DNA of 7,598 nucleotides from Methylocystaceae bacterium (GCA_003152255.1 PLZT01000472.1:1-7598); one strand, 5' to 3'. Positions 1 to 5,808 are shown, counted from the stretch's first letter. Numbers and translations: made by a program. Notes: generated by a model not told the origin, from the sequence alone.

Positions 1-79
1 GGCTCAATTGATGACAGGCCCTAGAGGCGTTGTCACGTTGTCGAATGACGGACACGAAACATCTCGTTCACGACGATCC

Positions 80-392
80 TCACACTGCAGCAGCGGCCAC
101 GCGCCACGTATCCACAGCCGCGGTTCGAAAAGCCCGGTGTGTTTCCTGCCGAAATAAGATGGCGTTGAACGTTGAAGGTGTTGTAGACGGCGGCATGCGT
201 TGAGAGAGATCTTTGCGCGGATCCCACGCTCTTGAAGCCCTGCATTTTCCGCTCCCTTCGTCGGGTTGGCTGATGCGAATTCTCCGCCCGATTGTTGCGC
301 CATCGCCCGCGCTCATGATGGTCTCTGAGATCCCCAGTTCACGAGCTGCGGCGCCATAAGACCTCAGGTCGTCGGTGACGATCTTGTGGACG
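80..392 (-). pseudogene. IS6-family transposase, degraded C-terminal remnant
   Basis: This is the C-terminal part of a DDE transposase of the IS6 (IS26-like) family, broken across three reading frames. Read from high to low coordinates, the first block is [20 protein letters not shown] (about 387-325), which carries the region of the second catalytic Asp. The second block (about 320-150) contains [18 protein letters not shown], with the family's NNRAENSH stretch and catalytic Glu, and then [17 protein letters not shown]. The third block is [20 protein letters not shown], ending at a TGA at 80-82. Single-base shifts near 320 and 148 separate the blocks. The N-terminal half, with the helix-turn-helix and first Asp, is missing, so the copy cannot be active. 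The missing end abuts a fragment of a different gene at about 387-396. The identification rests on recalled family motifs; the exact IS name is not determinable here. Confidence 0.85.
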
Positions 393-395
393 TAG

Positions 396-689
396 TACAC
401 CGGATCGGCGGCTTGGATGCAGCGCGCTGGCGTGGAGAGTATTCTTGGCTTGGGCCTGCAAGGCGACGTCTTGCTTCTCGGACCCTGCGTCCCGAAATCC
501 TGGCCCTGCTTCGAGCTCTCTTTGCGACACGGTTCGGCCCAATATGAAATCACGTTGGAAAATCCCAATAGCGTTGGGCGCGGCGTCGTCTTCGCTGCCC
601 TCGACGAATCCGTCGTTGCGGACCGGCTAGTGCGGCTTAGACTCGTCGATGACGGCGCCATGCATCGGCTGCGGGTTTGGCTCGGGTAA
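396..689 (+). pseudogene. 3' fragment of cyclic beta-1,2-glucan synthase (NdvB-like, GH94 end)
   Basis: The frame opens just after a TAG at 393-395 and reads YTGSAAWMQRAGVESILGLG, then LLLGPCVPKSWPCFEL, RHGSAQYEITLENPN, and a final LVDDGAMHRLRVWLG before TAA at 687-689. This pattern (YTGSAxWM, a later DPCxPKxWPxFE-like block, and a beta-strand tail ending DDGxxHRVRVxLG) is that of the C-terminal end of GH94 phosphorylase-type proteins. It fits best the end of NdvB, the very large inner-membrane enzyme that makes periplasmic cyclic beta-1,2-glucans. Only about 97 codons remain of a protein usually near 2,800 residues. There is no start signal, and the catalytic part is absent, so this is a non-functional leftover. 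Its upstream edge meets the IS6 remnant on the opposite strand. A smaller GH94 enzyme as the parent cannot be excluded. Confidence 0.78.
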
Positions 690-744
690 TTGGCGCGAGG
701 AGTGCGGTAACGAAAGTCTCGCGTGGTCAAAAAAGCGAGGTATG

Positions 745-773
745 ACCATCGATAAGTACCAATTATCGATTGT
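745..773. promoter_or_regulatory. Inverted repeat upstream of vapB: operator or recombinase core site
   Basis: The left arm ACCATCGATAA (745-755) and right arm TTATCGATTGT (763-773) are reverse complements at 10 of 11 positions, with eight perfectly matched inner bases, around a 7-base spacer (756-762). It lies about 96 bases before the preferred vapB start. Two readings fit. VapB/Phd-type antitoxins usually bind palindromes in their own promoter, so this could be the autoregulatory operator. The geometry (11-base arms, 6-8-base spacer) is also that of a tyrosine-recombinase core such as dif, and a tyrosine recombinase is encoded in the same operon. The sequence alone does not decide between them. 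I did not find a second copy in this window. Confidence 0.6.
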
Positions 774-860
774 GCTCGGACTAAGAGCTTGACTAAGTTA
801 AAAGACGATCCGAAACTGCCCAAAATCGCCGCTCGACCCCTTATCCCGGCGGAAATCCGC

Positions 861-864
861 GAGG
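861..864 (+). promoter_or_regulatory. Ribosome binding site for vapB
   Basis: GAGG stands five bases before the ATG at 870. This supports 870 as the start of the antitoxin rather than the in-frame TTG at 789, which has no comparable site. The family's conserved N-terminus (MSITVKIGEAKARLSELI) also begins exactly at 870. Confidence 0.6.
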
Positions 865-869
865 CCTCC

Positions 870-1118
870 ATGTCCATCACCGTCAAAATCGGCGAGGCGA
901 AAGCCCGTCTCTCGGAACTCATCGCCAAGGTTGAAGCCGGCGAAGACATCGTCATTCAGCGCGGCAACGAGCCCGTCGCTCGGCTCGTGCCGCTCGACAT
1001 CGAGCGCCGCGCCGTGATCAAAAAAGCGATCGAGGACATTCGCGCCTTCCGCGCCCGGGCGAAGCCGGTGACCATGGAGGAGATTATCGCCTGGAAGCAC
1101 GAAGGTCATCGCTACTGA
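870..1118 (+). CDS. vapB: Type II antitoxin, Phd/YefM (VapB) family
   Basis: This 82-residue protein is the antitoxin of a VapBC-type pair. The N-terminal half reads MSITVKIGEAKARLSELI, then KVEAGEDIVIQRGNEPVARLVPLD. This is the classic Phd/YefM fold, in which the dimer binds operator DNA and the KARLSELIxxVxxGEDIVIxRxxxPVARLVP pattern is diagnostic. The C-terminal part (residues ~50-82, with RRAVIKKAIEDIRAFRARAK and MEEIIAWKHEGHRY) is the charged tail expected to wrap the toxin's active site. An in-frame TTG at 789 would add 27 residues, but the GAGG site and family length favour 870. The stop overlaps the toxin start (TGATG), so the two are translationally coupled. Repression through the inverted repeat at 745-773 is plausible but untested. 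Confidence 0.9.
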   Translation: MSITVKIGEAKARLSELIAKVEAGEDIVIQRGNEPVARLVPLDIERRAVIKKAIEDIRAFRARAKPVTMEEIIAWKHEGHRY

Positions 1119-1531
1119 TGGCCTATGTGCTCGACGCCTCGGTCGCGGCCGTCTGGTTCCTACCGGACGAAGCCAGCGAAGCCGCCGACCGGCTCCTCGG
1201 CGAGGTTTTGACCAACCCGGCCGTCGTCCCGTCGCTGTTCCGGCACGAGTTGCGCAATCTGTTGCTACTCGCCGAGCGCCGCGACCGAGTGTCGCCATTC
1301 GAGATCGACGAAGCGCTGATGCTCGCGACTTTGCCGATCGTCGAGCGGGGCCCTGGCGCCGATCACGACATTCTGCATCTCGCGCGCAAACACGGCCTGA
1401 CGGCTTACGACGCCGCCTATCTGGCGCTGGCGCTCGCCGAGGGCTTGCCGCTCGCGACGCTCGACAAAAAACTGATCGCCGCGGCGCGCGTCGAAAGTAT
1501 TCCCCTCATCGGCGAGCCGGGCGCGTCATGA
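1118..1531 (+). CDS. vapC: PIN-domain ribonuclease toxin VapC
   Basis: This 137-residue protein is a complete PIN-domain toxin; relatives are Mg-dependent endoribonucleases that cut tRNA or rRNA when free of antitoxin. The four acidic residues of the active site are all visible: D6 in YVLDASVAAVW, E44 in FRHELRNLL, D98 in TAYDAAYLALA and D116 in LATLDKKL. Length is normal for VapC and nothing suggests decay, so the toxin is probably functional. The start ATG shares one base with the antitoxin's TGA. The 3' end (ATGA) overlaps the start of the recombinase gene, so all three genes should be on one message. The RNA target cannot be predicted from sequence. Confidence 0.93.
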   Translation: MAYVLDASVAAVWFLPDEASEAADRLLGEVLTNPAVVPSLFRHELRNLLLLAERRDRVSPFEIDEALMLATLPIVERGPGADHDILHLARKHGLTAYDAAYLALALAEGLPLATLDKKLIAAARVESIPLIGEPGAS

Positions 1532-2661
1532 AATCGGACGGCGCCTTCGCCATCGACGCGCTCGCGGGATTGTTGCCGATGGCCGCCCGCGACCGACTCG
1601 CCGATGCGCTCGACGCGGCGGAGATCGACACGCTAGCGCATCTGGCCAAAGCCGGCGCCGGCGCCAATTCCCTGCGCGCGCTCGCCAGCGACCTCGCCCA
1701 TCTCGAAGCCTGGTCGCGCGCCGCGACAAGAGCGCCGCTGGCCTGGCCAGCTTCCGAGACGAACGTGCTGCGCTTCATCGCGCATCATTTGTGCGACGAG
1801 ATAGAGCGGGCGAAAAATCCCGATCACGGCATGCCCGCGTCCGTCGCCAGCGCTCTGCGCGCGGAGGGGCGTCTGCGCTCCCCCGGCCCGCACGCGCCGG
1901 CCACGGTGCGCCGCCGGTTCACGTTGTGGGCGACCCTGCATCGCTGGCGCGGCGTCGAAGGTCCGTTCGGCAGTCCCGCCATCCGCAACGCTTTGCGTCT
2001 GTCGGTCCGCGCCGCCGACCGCCCGCCCGCGCGCAAAAGCGCCGGGGCGATCACCCGCGACATTCTCGATTCTCTGCTCGCGACCCGCGGGCGAGGCAGG
2101 GCCGCGGACCTGCGCGACCGCGCGCTGTTGCTGCTGGCTTTTGGCTCTGGCGGGCGCCGGCGTTCCGAAATCGTCCGGCTGCGGGTCGACGATCTCGAGG
2201 AACGCGCGCCGGTTCCGGCCGATCCGTCGACGCCGGACGGGCCGACTCTGCCCGTGCTGGCGTTGCGGCTGCGCCGCACCACGACCTCCTCCGCCGAGGC
2301 CGGCGAGAGCGCGCTCATTGTCGGCCGTCCCGTCGACGCCTTGCGCGCCTGGCTCGAATTTTCGAAGATCGACAGCGGCCCGGTGTTCCGTCGCATTGAC
2401 AAATGGGGTCGGATTGGCGCCGTGGCGCTCGATCCTCAAAGCGTCAACGCTATCGTCAAGAGCCGTTGCGCCGCCGCCGGACTCGATCCGGCGCAATATT
2501 CCGCCCATGGATTGCGCTCGGGTTACCTCACCCAGGCCGCGCGCGAAGGCGTTTCGCTTCCCGAGGCCATGCAGCAGTCGCGGCACCGTTCCGTGCAACA
2601 GGCGTCGCGCTATTACAACGAGGCGCTAATCGCGCGGGGCAGGGCGGCGCGATTAGCTTAA
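1528..2661 (+). CDS. Tyrosine recombinase / site-specific integrase (Xer-like)
   Basis: This 377-residue protein is a phage-integrase-family recombinase, which breaks and rejoins DNA through a phosphotyrosine intermediate. Residues ~30-145 look like the helical core-binding domain (with SDLAHLEAWSRAATRAPLAW). The catalytic domain follows from ~175. Visible active-site residues are R211 in GGRRRSEIVRLRVDDL, H327 and R330 in YSAHGLRSGYL, H353 in SRHRSVQQ and the nucleophile Y362 in ASRYYNEAL, nine residues after H353 as in XerC/D. The usual beta-hairpin Lys is not obvious: that stretch reads LALRLRRTTTSS, with Arg where Lys might be expected. The start ATG overlaps the vapC stop (ATGA). The protein seems full length. 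It is not convincingly chromosomal XerC or XerD; an element-borne integrase is more likely. Its substrate site is unknown; 745-773 is a candidate. Confidence 0.92.
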   Translation: MKSDGAFAIDALAGLLPMAARDRLADALDAAEIDTLAHLAKAGAGANSLRALASDLAHLEAWSRAATRAPLAWPASETNVLRFIAHHLCDEIERAKNPDHGMPASVASALRAEGRLRSPGPHAPATVRRRFTLWATLHRWRGVEGPFGSPAIRNALRLSVRAADRPPARKSAGAITRDILDSLLATRGRGRAADLRDRALLLLAFGSGGRRRSEIVRLRVDDLEERAPVPADPSTPDGPTLPVLALRLRRTTTSSAEAGESALIVGRPVDALRAWLEFSKIDSGPVFRRIDKWGRIGAVALDPQSVNAIVKSRCAAAGLDPAQYSAHGLRSGYLTQAAREGVSLPEAMQQSRHRSVQQASRYYNEALIARGRAARLA

Positions 2662-2691
2662 TGACACAAATGACATAGACTCTCGTCTGTC

Positions 2692-2705
2692 CTCCGCATG
2701 CGGAG
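2692..2705. repeat. Perfect 14-base palindrome after the recombinase gene
   Basis: CTCCGCATGCGGAG is fully self-complementary and begins 30 bases after the recombinase stop codon. It could fold into a short GC-rich hairpin in the operon transcript, but no T-run follows, so it is not a standard intrinsic terminator. A protein-binding palindrome is equally possible. Its right end overlaps the GGAG that precedes the short ORF at 2713. Confidence 0.5.
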
Positions 2706-2712
2706 AACGGCC

Positions 2713-2760
2713 ATGACCGACGCGGCTATGACCGACAACGATCCTTCCCTTGCCTCCTAA
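2713..2760 (+). other. Possible 15-codon ORF or 5' gene remnant
   Basis: An ATG at 2713 preceded by GGAG (2702-2705, seven-base spacing) opens a frame encoding MTDAAMTDNDPSLAS before TAA. The nine bases ATGACCGAC occur twice (2713-2721 and 2728-2736), giving two alternative MTD starts. I do not recognise the peptide. It may be the start of a gene lost by deletion, a leader peptide, or chance. It lies 51 bases after the recombinase stop on the same strand, so it would sit on the same transcript unless a terminator intervenes. Confidence 0.2.
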
Positions 2761-2919
2761 ACGAGAATTGGGGAGCCTGCTTTGTATTCTCTTCTTCACG
2801 TCCGTCGGCTTTCCGTGAATTGTCGCGCCACGGGCTTGCATGGTAAACGGGCTCGCCGAAAGAGCGGCGGAGATTGCGGCCTTCAATATCTCGCTGATAT
2901 CGCGCGCCATGCGCCGAGA

Positions 2920-4203
2920 TCAACTTGTCAAGGGCCGCGTCGGGCCTTGCAGAAAGAACCGCAGCATTTCACGGGAAGCGTTGGGCCCATGCGGATCCGT
3001 CTGTGAACCGTCCGGGCTGCCGCCTGACCAAGCGTGCCCCAGTCCATCGATCATCCAGTGTTCCGCATGACAAACGCCATTCGCGTCCGCGATCACCGTG
3101 CGAATATAGGCGCGGCCTCCCGTGGAGCCGTCATGTTTCGTCTCTTGTAAAAGATCGGTGAGGCCGCCGCGCACCGCGGCGAAGATCCTTTCAGCGTTCG
3201 ACGGATGCACCGTTTGATCGGAGGCGCCATGAAAAACAATGGTTCGAACGCGGCCACGCGCGCTGTCGTGGCGACCGTTTTTTTGGGCCGGCGCGGTTGG
3301 CCTCGATGTGCCGCGCATGGCGGCAAATGCCGAAACGACGTCGGTGGCGGAGCCATAGGGGAGACCCGAGTGAATGCCTGTCGCTGCGTAAAGCTCGGGA
3401 TAGGTGGCGCTCATGATCACGGCCATGGCGCCGCCGGCTGAATGGCCGGCGATATAGACCCGCTCGGCGTCGATATCGAACTCGGCGGTTATCTCGCGGG
3501 TGATCCCGGCGATGATGCTCGGTTCCCCCGCGTCGCGCATCTGGTCCGCCAGATTGAACCAGTTCCAGCATGCTGATTGATTGGCCTTCGCCAGCTGTCT
3601 CGGATAGGCGACGACGAATCCATGTTCTTCCGCTAGGCGGTTCATTCCGGTCCCTGCGGCGAAGTCGTCTGGGTCCTGGGTGCAGCCGTGGAGCATGACA
3701 ATCAGTGGAAGCCTTTGGTCGCCTGCATGGCTTGGGACGTAGACTTTGTATTCCCTCGCGCCAGCCTCGCAGTTGAACGTTCGCGCGTGATAAGCCGCGT
3801 CTTCTCGCGCCGAGGGCGCTCTGCGCGATTTTTCGATCGATTTCGAACCAACAAGAGCGTTTTTCAACGGGCAGGCTTGACGCAGCAGCGTTAAAACCTC
3901 TCCCAACGGCCTTGTCTTGCGCGCAGTGGGGCGGCGCTCGGTTTTGGCGTCCAACAATTGAACACCCTCAACTTCCGGGTCGTGCGGAGGCGGTTCGACC
4001 TCTCTCAAACTTTCGGCGATATTAGTTTGCAATTGCGTCAAGCCAGAACATTCTGGAGACGGTTCAACCGGCGAATATCCTTGGATTTGTTGTGGAAGCG
4101 CGCGCTTGACGACCTGACGCGCCTGACTGACATGTTTCATCACGCTTCGCGCGCTCATGAGCTGCGTGACGTAACGCATGGTGGCGCTGAACACCGTATC
4201 CAT
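2920..4203 (-). CDS. PHB-depolymerase-family esterase (alpha/beta hydrolase)
   Basis: This 427-residue serine hydrolase belongs to the family annotated as PHB depolymerase or feruloyl-esterase-like (LpqC/COG3509). The N-terminal ~135 residues are a low-complexity, charged region, starting MDTVFSATMRYVTQLM, with no signal peptide. The catalytic domain begins near AYHARTFNCEAGAREYKVYV. It shows the oxyanion motif MLHGCTQDPDDFAAGT (170-185), the nucleophile S255 in YIAGHSAGGAMA, the likely Asp D329 in VFHGASDQTVHPSNAE, and H390 in DGLGHAWSGG. The C-terminal NASREMLRFFL is typical of the family. Absence of a secretion signal suggests it acts inside the cell, for example on storage polyester granules, which fits the nearby phasin. 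Other short-chain or aryl esters are possible substrates. AGGGA lies about nine bases before the ATG. The recombinase gene converges on it from the other side, 258 bases away. Confidence 0.88.
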   Translation of the reverse strand: MDTVFSATMRYVTQLMSARSVMKHVSQARQVVKRALPQQIQGYSPVEPSPECSGLTQLQTNIAESLREVEPPPHDPEVEGVQLLDAKTERRPTARKTRPLGEVLTLLRQACPLKNALVGSKSIEKSRRAPSAREDAAYHARTFNCEAGAREYKVYVPSHAGDQRLPLIVMLHGCTQDPDDFAAGTGMNRLAEEHGFVVAYPRQLAKANQSACWNWFNLADQMRDAGEPSIIAGITREITAEFDIDAERVYIAGHSAGGAMAVIMSATYPELYAATGIHSGLPYGSATDVVSAFAAMRGTSRPTAPAQKNGRHDSARGRVRTIVFHGASDQTVHPSNAERIFAAVRGGLTDLLQETKHDGSTGGRAYIRTVIADANGVCHAEHWMIDGLGHAWSGGSPDGSQTDPHGPNASREMLRFFLQGPTRPLTS

Positions 4204-4436
4204 TCATTTTGTCCCTATAGGAAAATCACGTCCAGTCGATCATCCAACGCGATGAGAGAGCGTCTTTTTGACGGTTTTGCCGGCCTGGAACGTGGTTCAA
4301 AAATTCGACAACGTGAATCCGACCCGCTCGCGGCTGTCATCGAAGGATTCGCGCGCCAAGGCAGGGATCGAGATGAGTCGCAGCCATAGCGCCAGGTCAC
4401 ATTGGGCGAGATGCCGAGACGGACGAAGCTTGCTTT

Positions 4437-4838
4437 TCACGCTGCTCGGGTTGCGGATGGCAACAGATATTTGCGTGAAGCGGGCGCCCTAGCCTGGTTC
4501 GGAGTTAACGCCAGCTTCCTGTGCGTCTCACAATAAATGGCCGCCGATGGAGACGCGCAGCCACAGAAGCGGAAGGTTTCCAAATGATGCGGATCACCGA
4601 TGGGCCAGCGGCACATGCCGTTGCGAAGATCCATGAAGCTGACGGGAACCGAAGCGAGGAGCGGCTTCCAACTGTCGCAATGTTGCTGAACGCCCATGTA
4701 ATGGCGCGCGGCGTCCCGCCGTGTTTGGATTGATCCACCAACGGGCGCGGATGGGCTCATGGGGCTCTGTGTTTTGCTCATTTCGGCGACACAACCCTTT
4801 CCTTGATCGAAACGGAGAAATGAGGCTAACGACTCCAC
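4437..4838 (-). CDS. Short GcrA-family protein: sigma-interacting C-terminal domain only
   Basis: The protein (133 residues from the GTG at 4838) carries the hallmark of GcrA's C-terminal part: VPVSFMDLRNGMCRWPIGDP, then FRFCGC and IYCETHRKLALTP, with C76, C92, C103 and H106 in the family's C...CG...YC..H spacing. In Caulobacter GcrA this region contacts sigma-70, while a separate N-terminal helix-turn-helix binds methylated promoter DNA. Here the preceding ~60 residues (including MSKTQSPMSPSAPVGG) show no helix-turn-helix, so the DNA-binding half is absent. The start is uncertain: GTG 4838 has no clear ribosome site, and ATG 4781 or ATG 4760 would leave the domain intact. It is oriented with, and lies between, the phasin and esterase genes, but gaps of 139 and 233 bases leave operon membership open. 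It may be an unusual sigma-binding regulator or a decayed gcrA copy. Confidence 0.72.
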   Translation of the reverse strand: MESLASFLRFDQGKGCVAEMSKTQSPMSPSAPVGGSIQTRRDAARHYMGVQQHCDSWKPLLASVPVSFMDLRNGMCRWPIGDPHHLETFRFCGCASPSAAIYCETHRKLALTPNQARAPASRKYLLPSATRAA

Positions 4839-4977
4839 GCCGACATTTTACAAATGGCGACGCCTCATATTCTCCATCACGATGCAGGCGACGCTTCCAA
4901 AGCAAACCGCCCGATCTACAGAGCTGATCGAGCGGCCTTACGTTGGCTGGACGCGATGCGCTAACCTTCGAAAGTTA

Positions 4978-5355
4978 TCAGTTCTGCTTCGCGGCGACGG
5001 GCGCCTTCCACGAGTCGGCGGGGACTGACGGCTTCTCGGACGACGCGACCGCAATAGGCTTGAAAGCCTCCTTGGCGAGGCTCGAATACATCTCGCCAAT
5101 CTTGGTGGCTTGGGCCACGAAATCCTCGTAGGCGGATTTGGCGAAGTCCGACTGGAGCTGGATCGCCTCGTCGATCTTCTTCACGCCGATCAGCTTCTCG
5201 AAGTGCGCGCGGCTTTTCTCGAAGGACTTCTTTGAATAATCCGTCGTTTCGGCTGCGATGGCTTGCAGACCCTTGGTTGACGAAGCGGTCGCCGCGGTCA
5301 ACGCCTCGAACGGAGCCTTGCCGAACGCTTTGATATCGGGGAAGTTGACGGACAT
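4978..5355 (-). CDS. Phasin family protein (PHB granule-associated)
   Basis: This 125-residue protein is a phasin of the alphaproteobacterial Phasin_2 type. Phasins coat polyhydroxybutyrate granules in the cytoplasm and control their number and size. Recognisable blocks are GLQAIAAETTDYSKKSFEKS (~29-48), FEKLIGVKKIDEAIQLQSDF (~52-71) and AYEDFVAQATKIGEMYSSLA (~75-94), forming a mostly helical, amphipathic protein, followed by a Pro/Ala-rich tail. There is no signal peptide or membrane segment. Length is normal. The ATG has AAGGA six bases upstream (5362-5366). A promoter-like element and two TGC-N3-GCA sites lie upstream, suggesting control by a PhaR-type repressor. The same-strand esterase 0.8 kb downstream may act on the same granules. 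Confidence 0.94.
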   Translation of the reverse strand: MSVNFPDIKAFGKAPFEALTAATASSTKGLQAIAAETTDYSKKSFEKSRAHFEKLIGVKKIDEAIQLQSDFAKSAYEDFVAQATKIGEMYSSLAKEAFKPIAVASSEKPSVPADSWKAPVAAKQN

Positions 5356-5361
5356 AGAATA

Positions 5362-5366
5362 TCCTT
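5362..5366 (-). promoter_or_regulatory. Ribosome binding site for the phasin
   Basis: On the minus strand AAAAAAGGA precedes the ATG by six bases, a good Shine-Dalgarno match that fixes the phasin start at 5355. Confidence 0.65.
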
Positions 5367-5415
5367 TTTTGGTGGAGGCGCGCCAAGTATTTCGGGGCGC
5401 GTTACGAGTTTATTG

Positions 5416-5442
5416 TTTATATGCGCCGCACAAATAAGTCAA
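5416..5442 (-). promoter_or_regulatory. Candidate sigma-70-type promoter of the phasin gene
   Basis: On the minus strand, TTGACT (5442-5437) serves as a near-consensus -35. TATAAA (5421-5416) follows after a 15-base gap, somewhat short of the usual 16-18; shifting the -10 to TAAACA gives 17. The start site would be near 5409, giving a leader of about 55 bases. The stretch is AT-rich compared with its surroundings and is the only strong promoter-like sequence before the phasin. Confidence 0.5.
5422..5430. promoter_or_regulatory. TGC-N3-GCA element between -35 and -10 (PhaR-like site, proximal)
   Basis: TGCGCCGCA lies exactly between the proposed -35 and -10 hexamers. PhaR repressors of phasin genes in Rhodobacter-type bacteria are known to bind TGC...GCA dyads with a spacer of 3-4. 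A repressor bound here would block RNA polymerase directly. The assignment is by motif resemblance only. Confidence 0.42.
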
Positions 5443-5451
5443 GAAATATAT

Positions 5452-5460
5452 TGCGTTGCA
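5452..5460. promoter_or_regulatory. TGC-N3-GCA element upstream of -35 (PhaR-like site, distal)
   Basis: TGCGTTGCA, followed by G to give GCAG, is a second copy of the same TGCG-NN-GCA pattern. It starts exactly 30 bases from the proximal copy, about three helical turns, placing both on the same DNA face. It lies just upstream of the proposed -35. Confidence 0.4.
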
Positions 5461-5573
5461 GCATAGGCTAAACAATTCCGTTGCCTCATTAACGTGCCAA
5501 AAGCGTGCCTCGCTTTGATGATCGAAGCGCTGCGGGCGCGGCGCTGCGTTAACTGCCGCGCTATTCGCGCGAT

Positions 5574-5808
5574 ATTTAGTCCCGGCATTTGATGGAGCGG
5601 ATCGAGTCTGAATCTGTCGGGCTCTTTCGTCCAGAGCTTGCAGATGAATTCGTATGGGGTGAGGCCTTTGAGGGTCTTGAGCCGCCGAGCGAAATTGTAT
5701 GCGGTGACGAAATCCGCCAGATGAGCCCGCAGCTCTCCATGCGTTTCGTAGAAGTATCGCTCGACGCACCGCCTCTGTCGTGCGGGCGCTCCCGTGGAGA
5801 ACTTGGCC
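5574..5808 (-). pseudogene. IS481-family transposase, degraded C-terminal remnant
   Basis: The minus strand encodes the end of an IS481-type DDE transposase: GQVLHGSARTTEAVRR resembles the NGQVERMNRTIKEATVKR block. After a frame change near 5755-5765 comes RYFYETHGELRAHLADFVTA, then YNFARRLKTLKGLTPYEFIC and KLWTKEPDRF...DPLHQMPGLN. The latter is the near-invariant terminus of this family. The catalytic core upstream is missing; sequence beyond 5808 does not match. The family normally stops just after HQMPGLN(T), but here the frame runs open to 5439, so the natural stop is lost and the extra ~45 codons are not transposase. The remnant is wedged between the hybrid kinase stop and the phasin promoter. 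Confidence 0.83.

Noticed and set aside
26..42. GGCGTTGTCACGTTGTC as the right terminal inverted repeat of the IS6 copy
   Set aside because: The position after the transposase stop is right, but the opposite end of the element is deleted, so there is no partner repeat to confirm it.
789..869. In-frame TTG extension of vapB by 27 codons
   Set aside because: There is no ribosome site near the TTG. The Phd/YefM fold starts at the ATG at 870, which has GAGG correctly spaced.
80..955. Continuous 291-codon minus-strand ORF
   Set aside because: Only its last ~25 codons and one inner block match the IS6 transposase. The rest is antisense to the NdvB fragment and vapB and has no family resemblance.
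1633..2598. Long minus-strand ORF (321 codons) opposite the recombinase
   Set aside because: It is an antisense shadow of a high-GC gene, rich in Arg/Gly/Ala with no family motifs. The plus strand carries the recombinase catalytic residues.
2653..2910. 85-codon minus-strand ORF immediately after the esterase stop, starting MARDISEILKAA
   Set aside because: It has no recognisable domain and overlaps the 3' end of the convergent recombinase gene. Its C-terminal half is compositionally odd, with no convincing ribosome binding site. It could be real but I cannot support it.
3958..4389. 143-codon plus-strand ORF overlapping the esterase start
   Set aside because: It is mostly antisense to the esterase N-terminus, with no recognisable motif.
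4961..4980. Near-palindrome AACCTTCGAAAGTT at the phasin stop as a terminator
   Set aside because: The stem is short with G-T pairing, and no T-run follows on the minus strand, so a terminator call is not supported.
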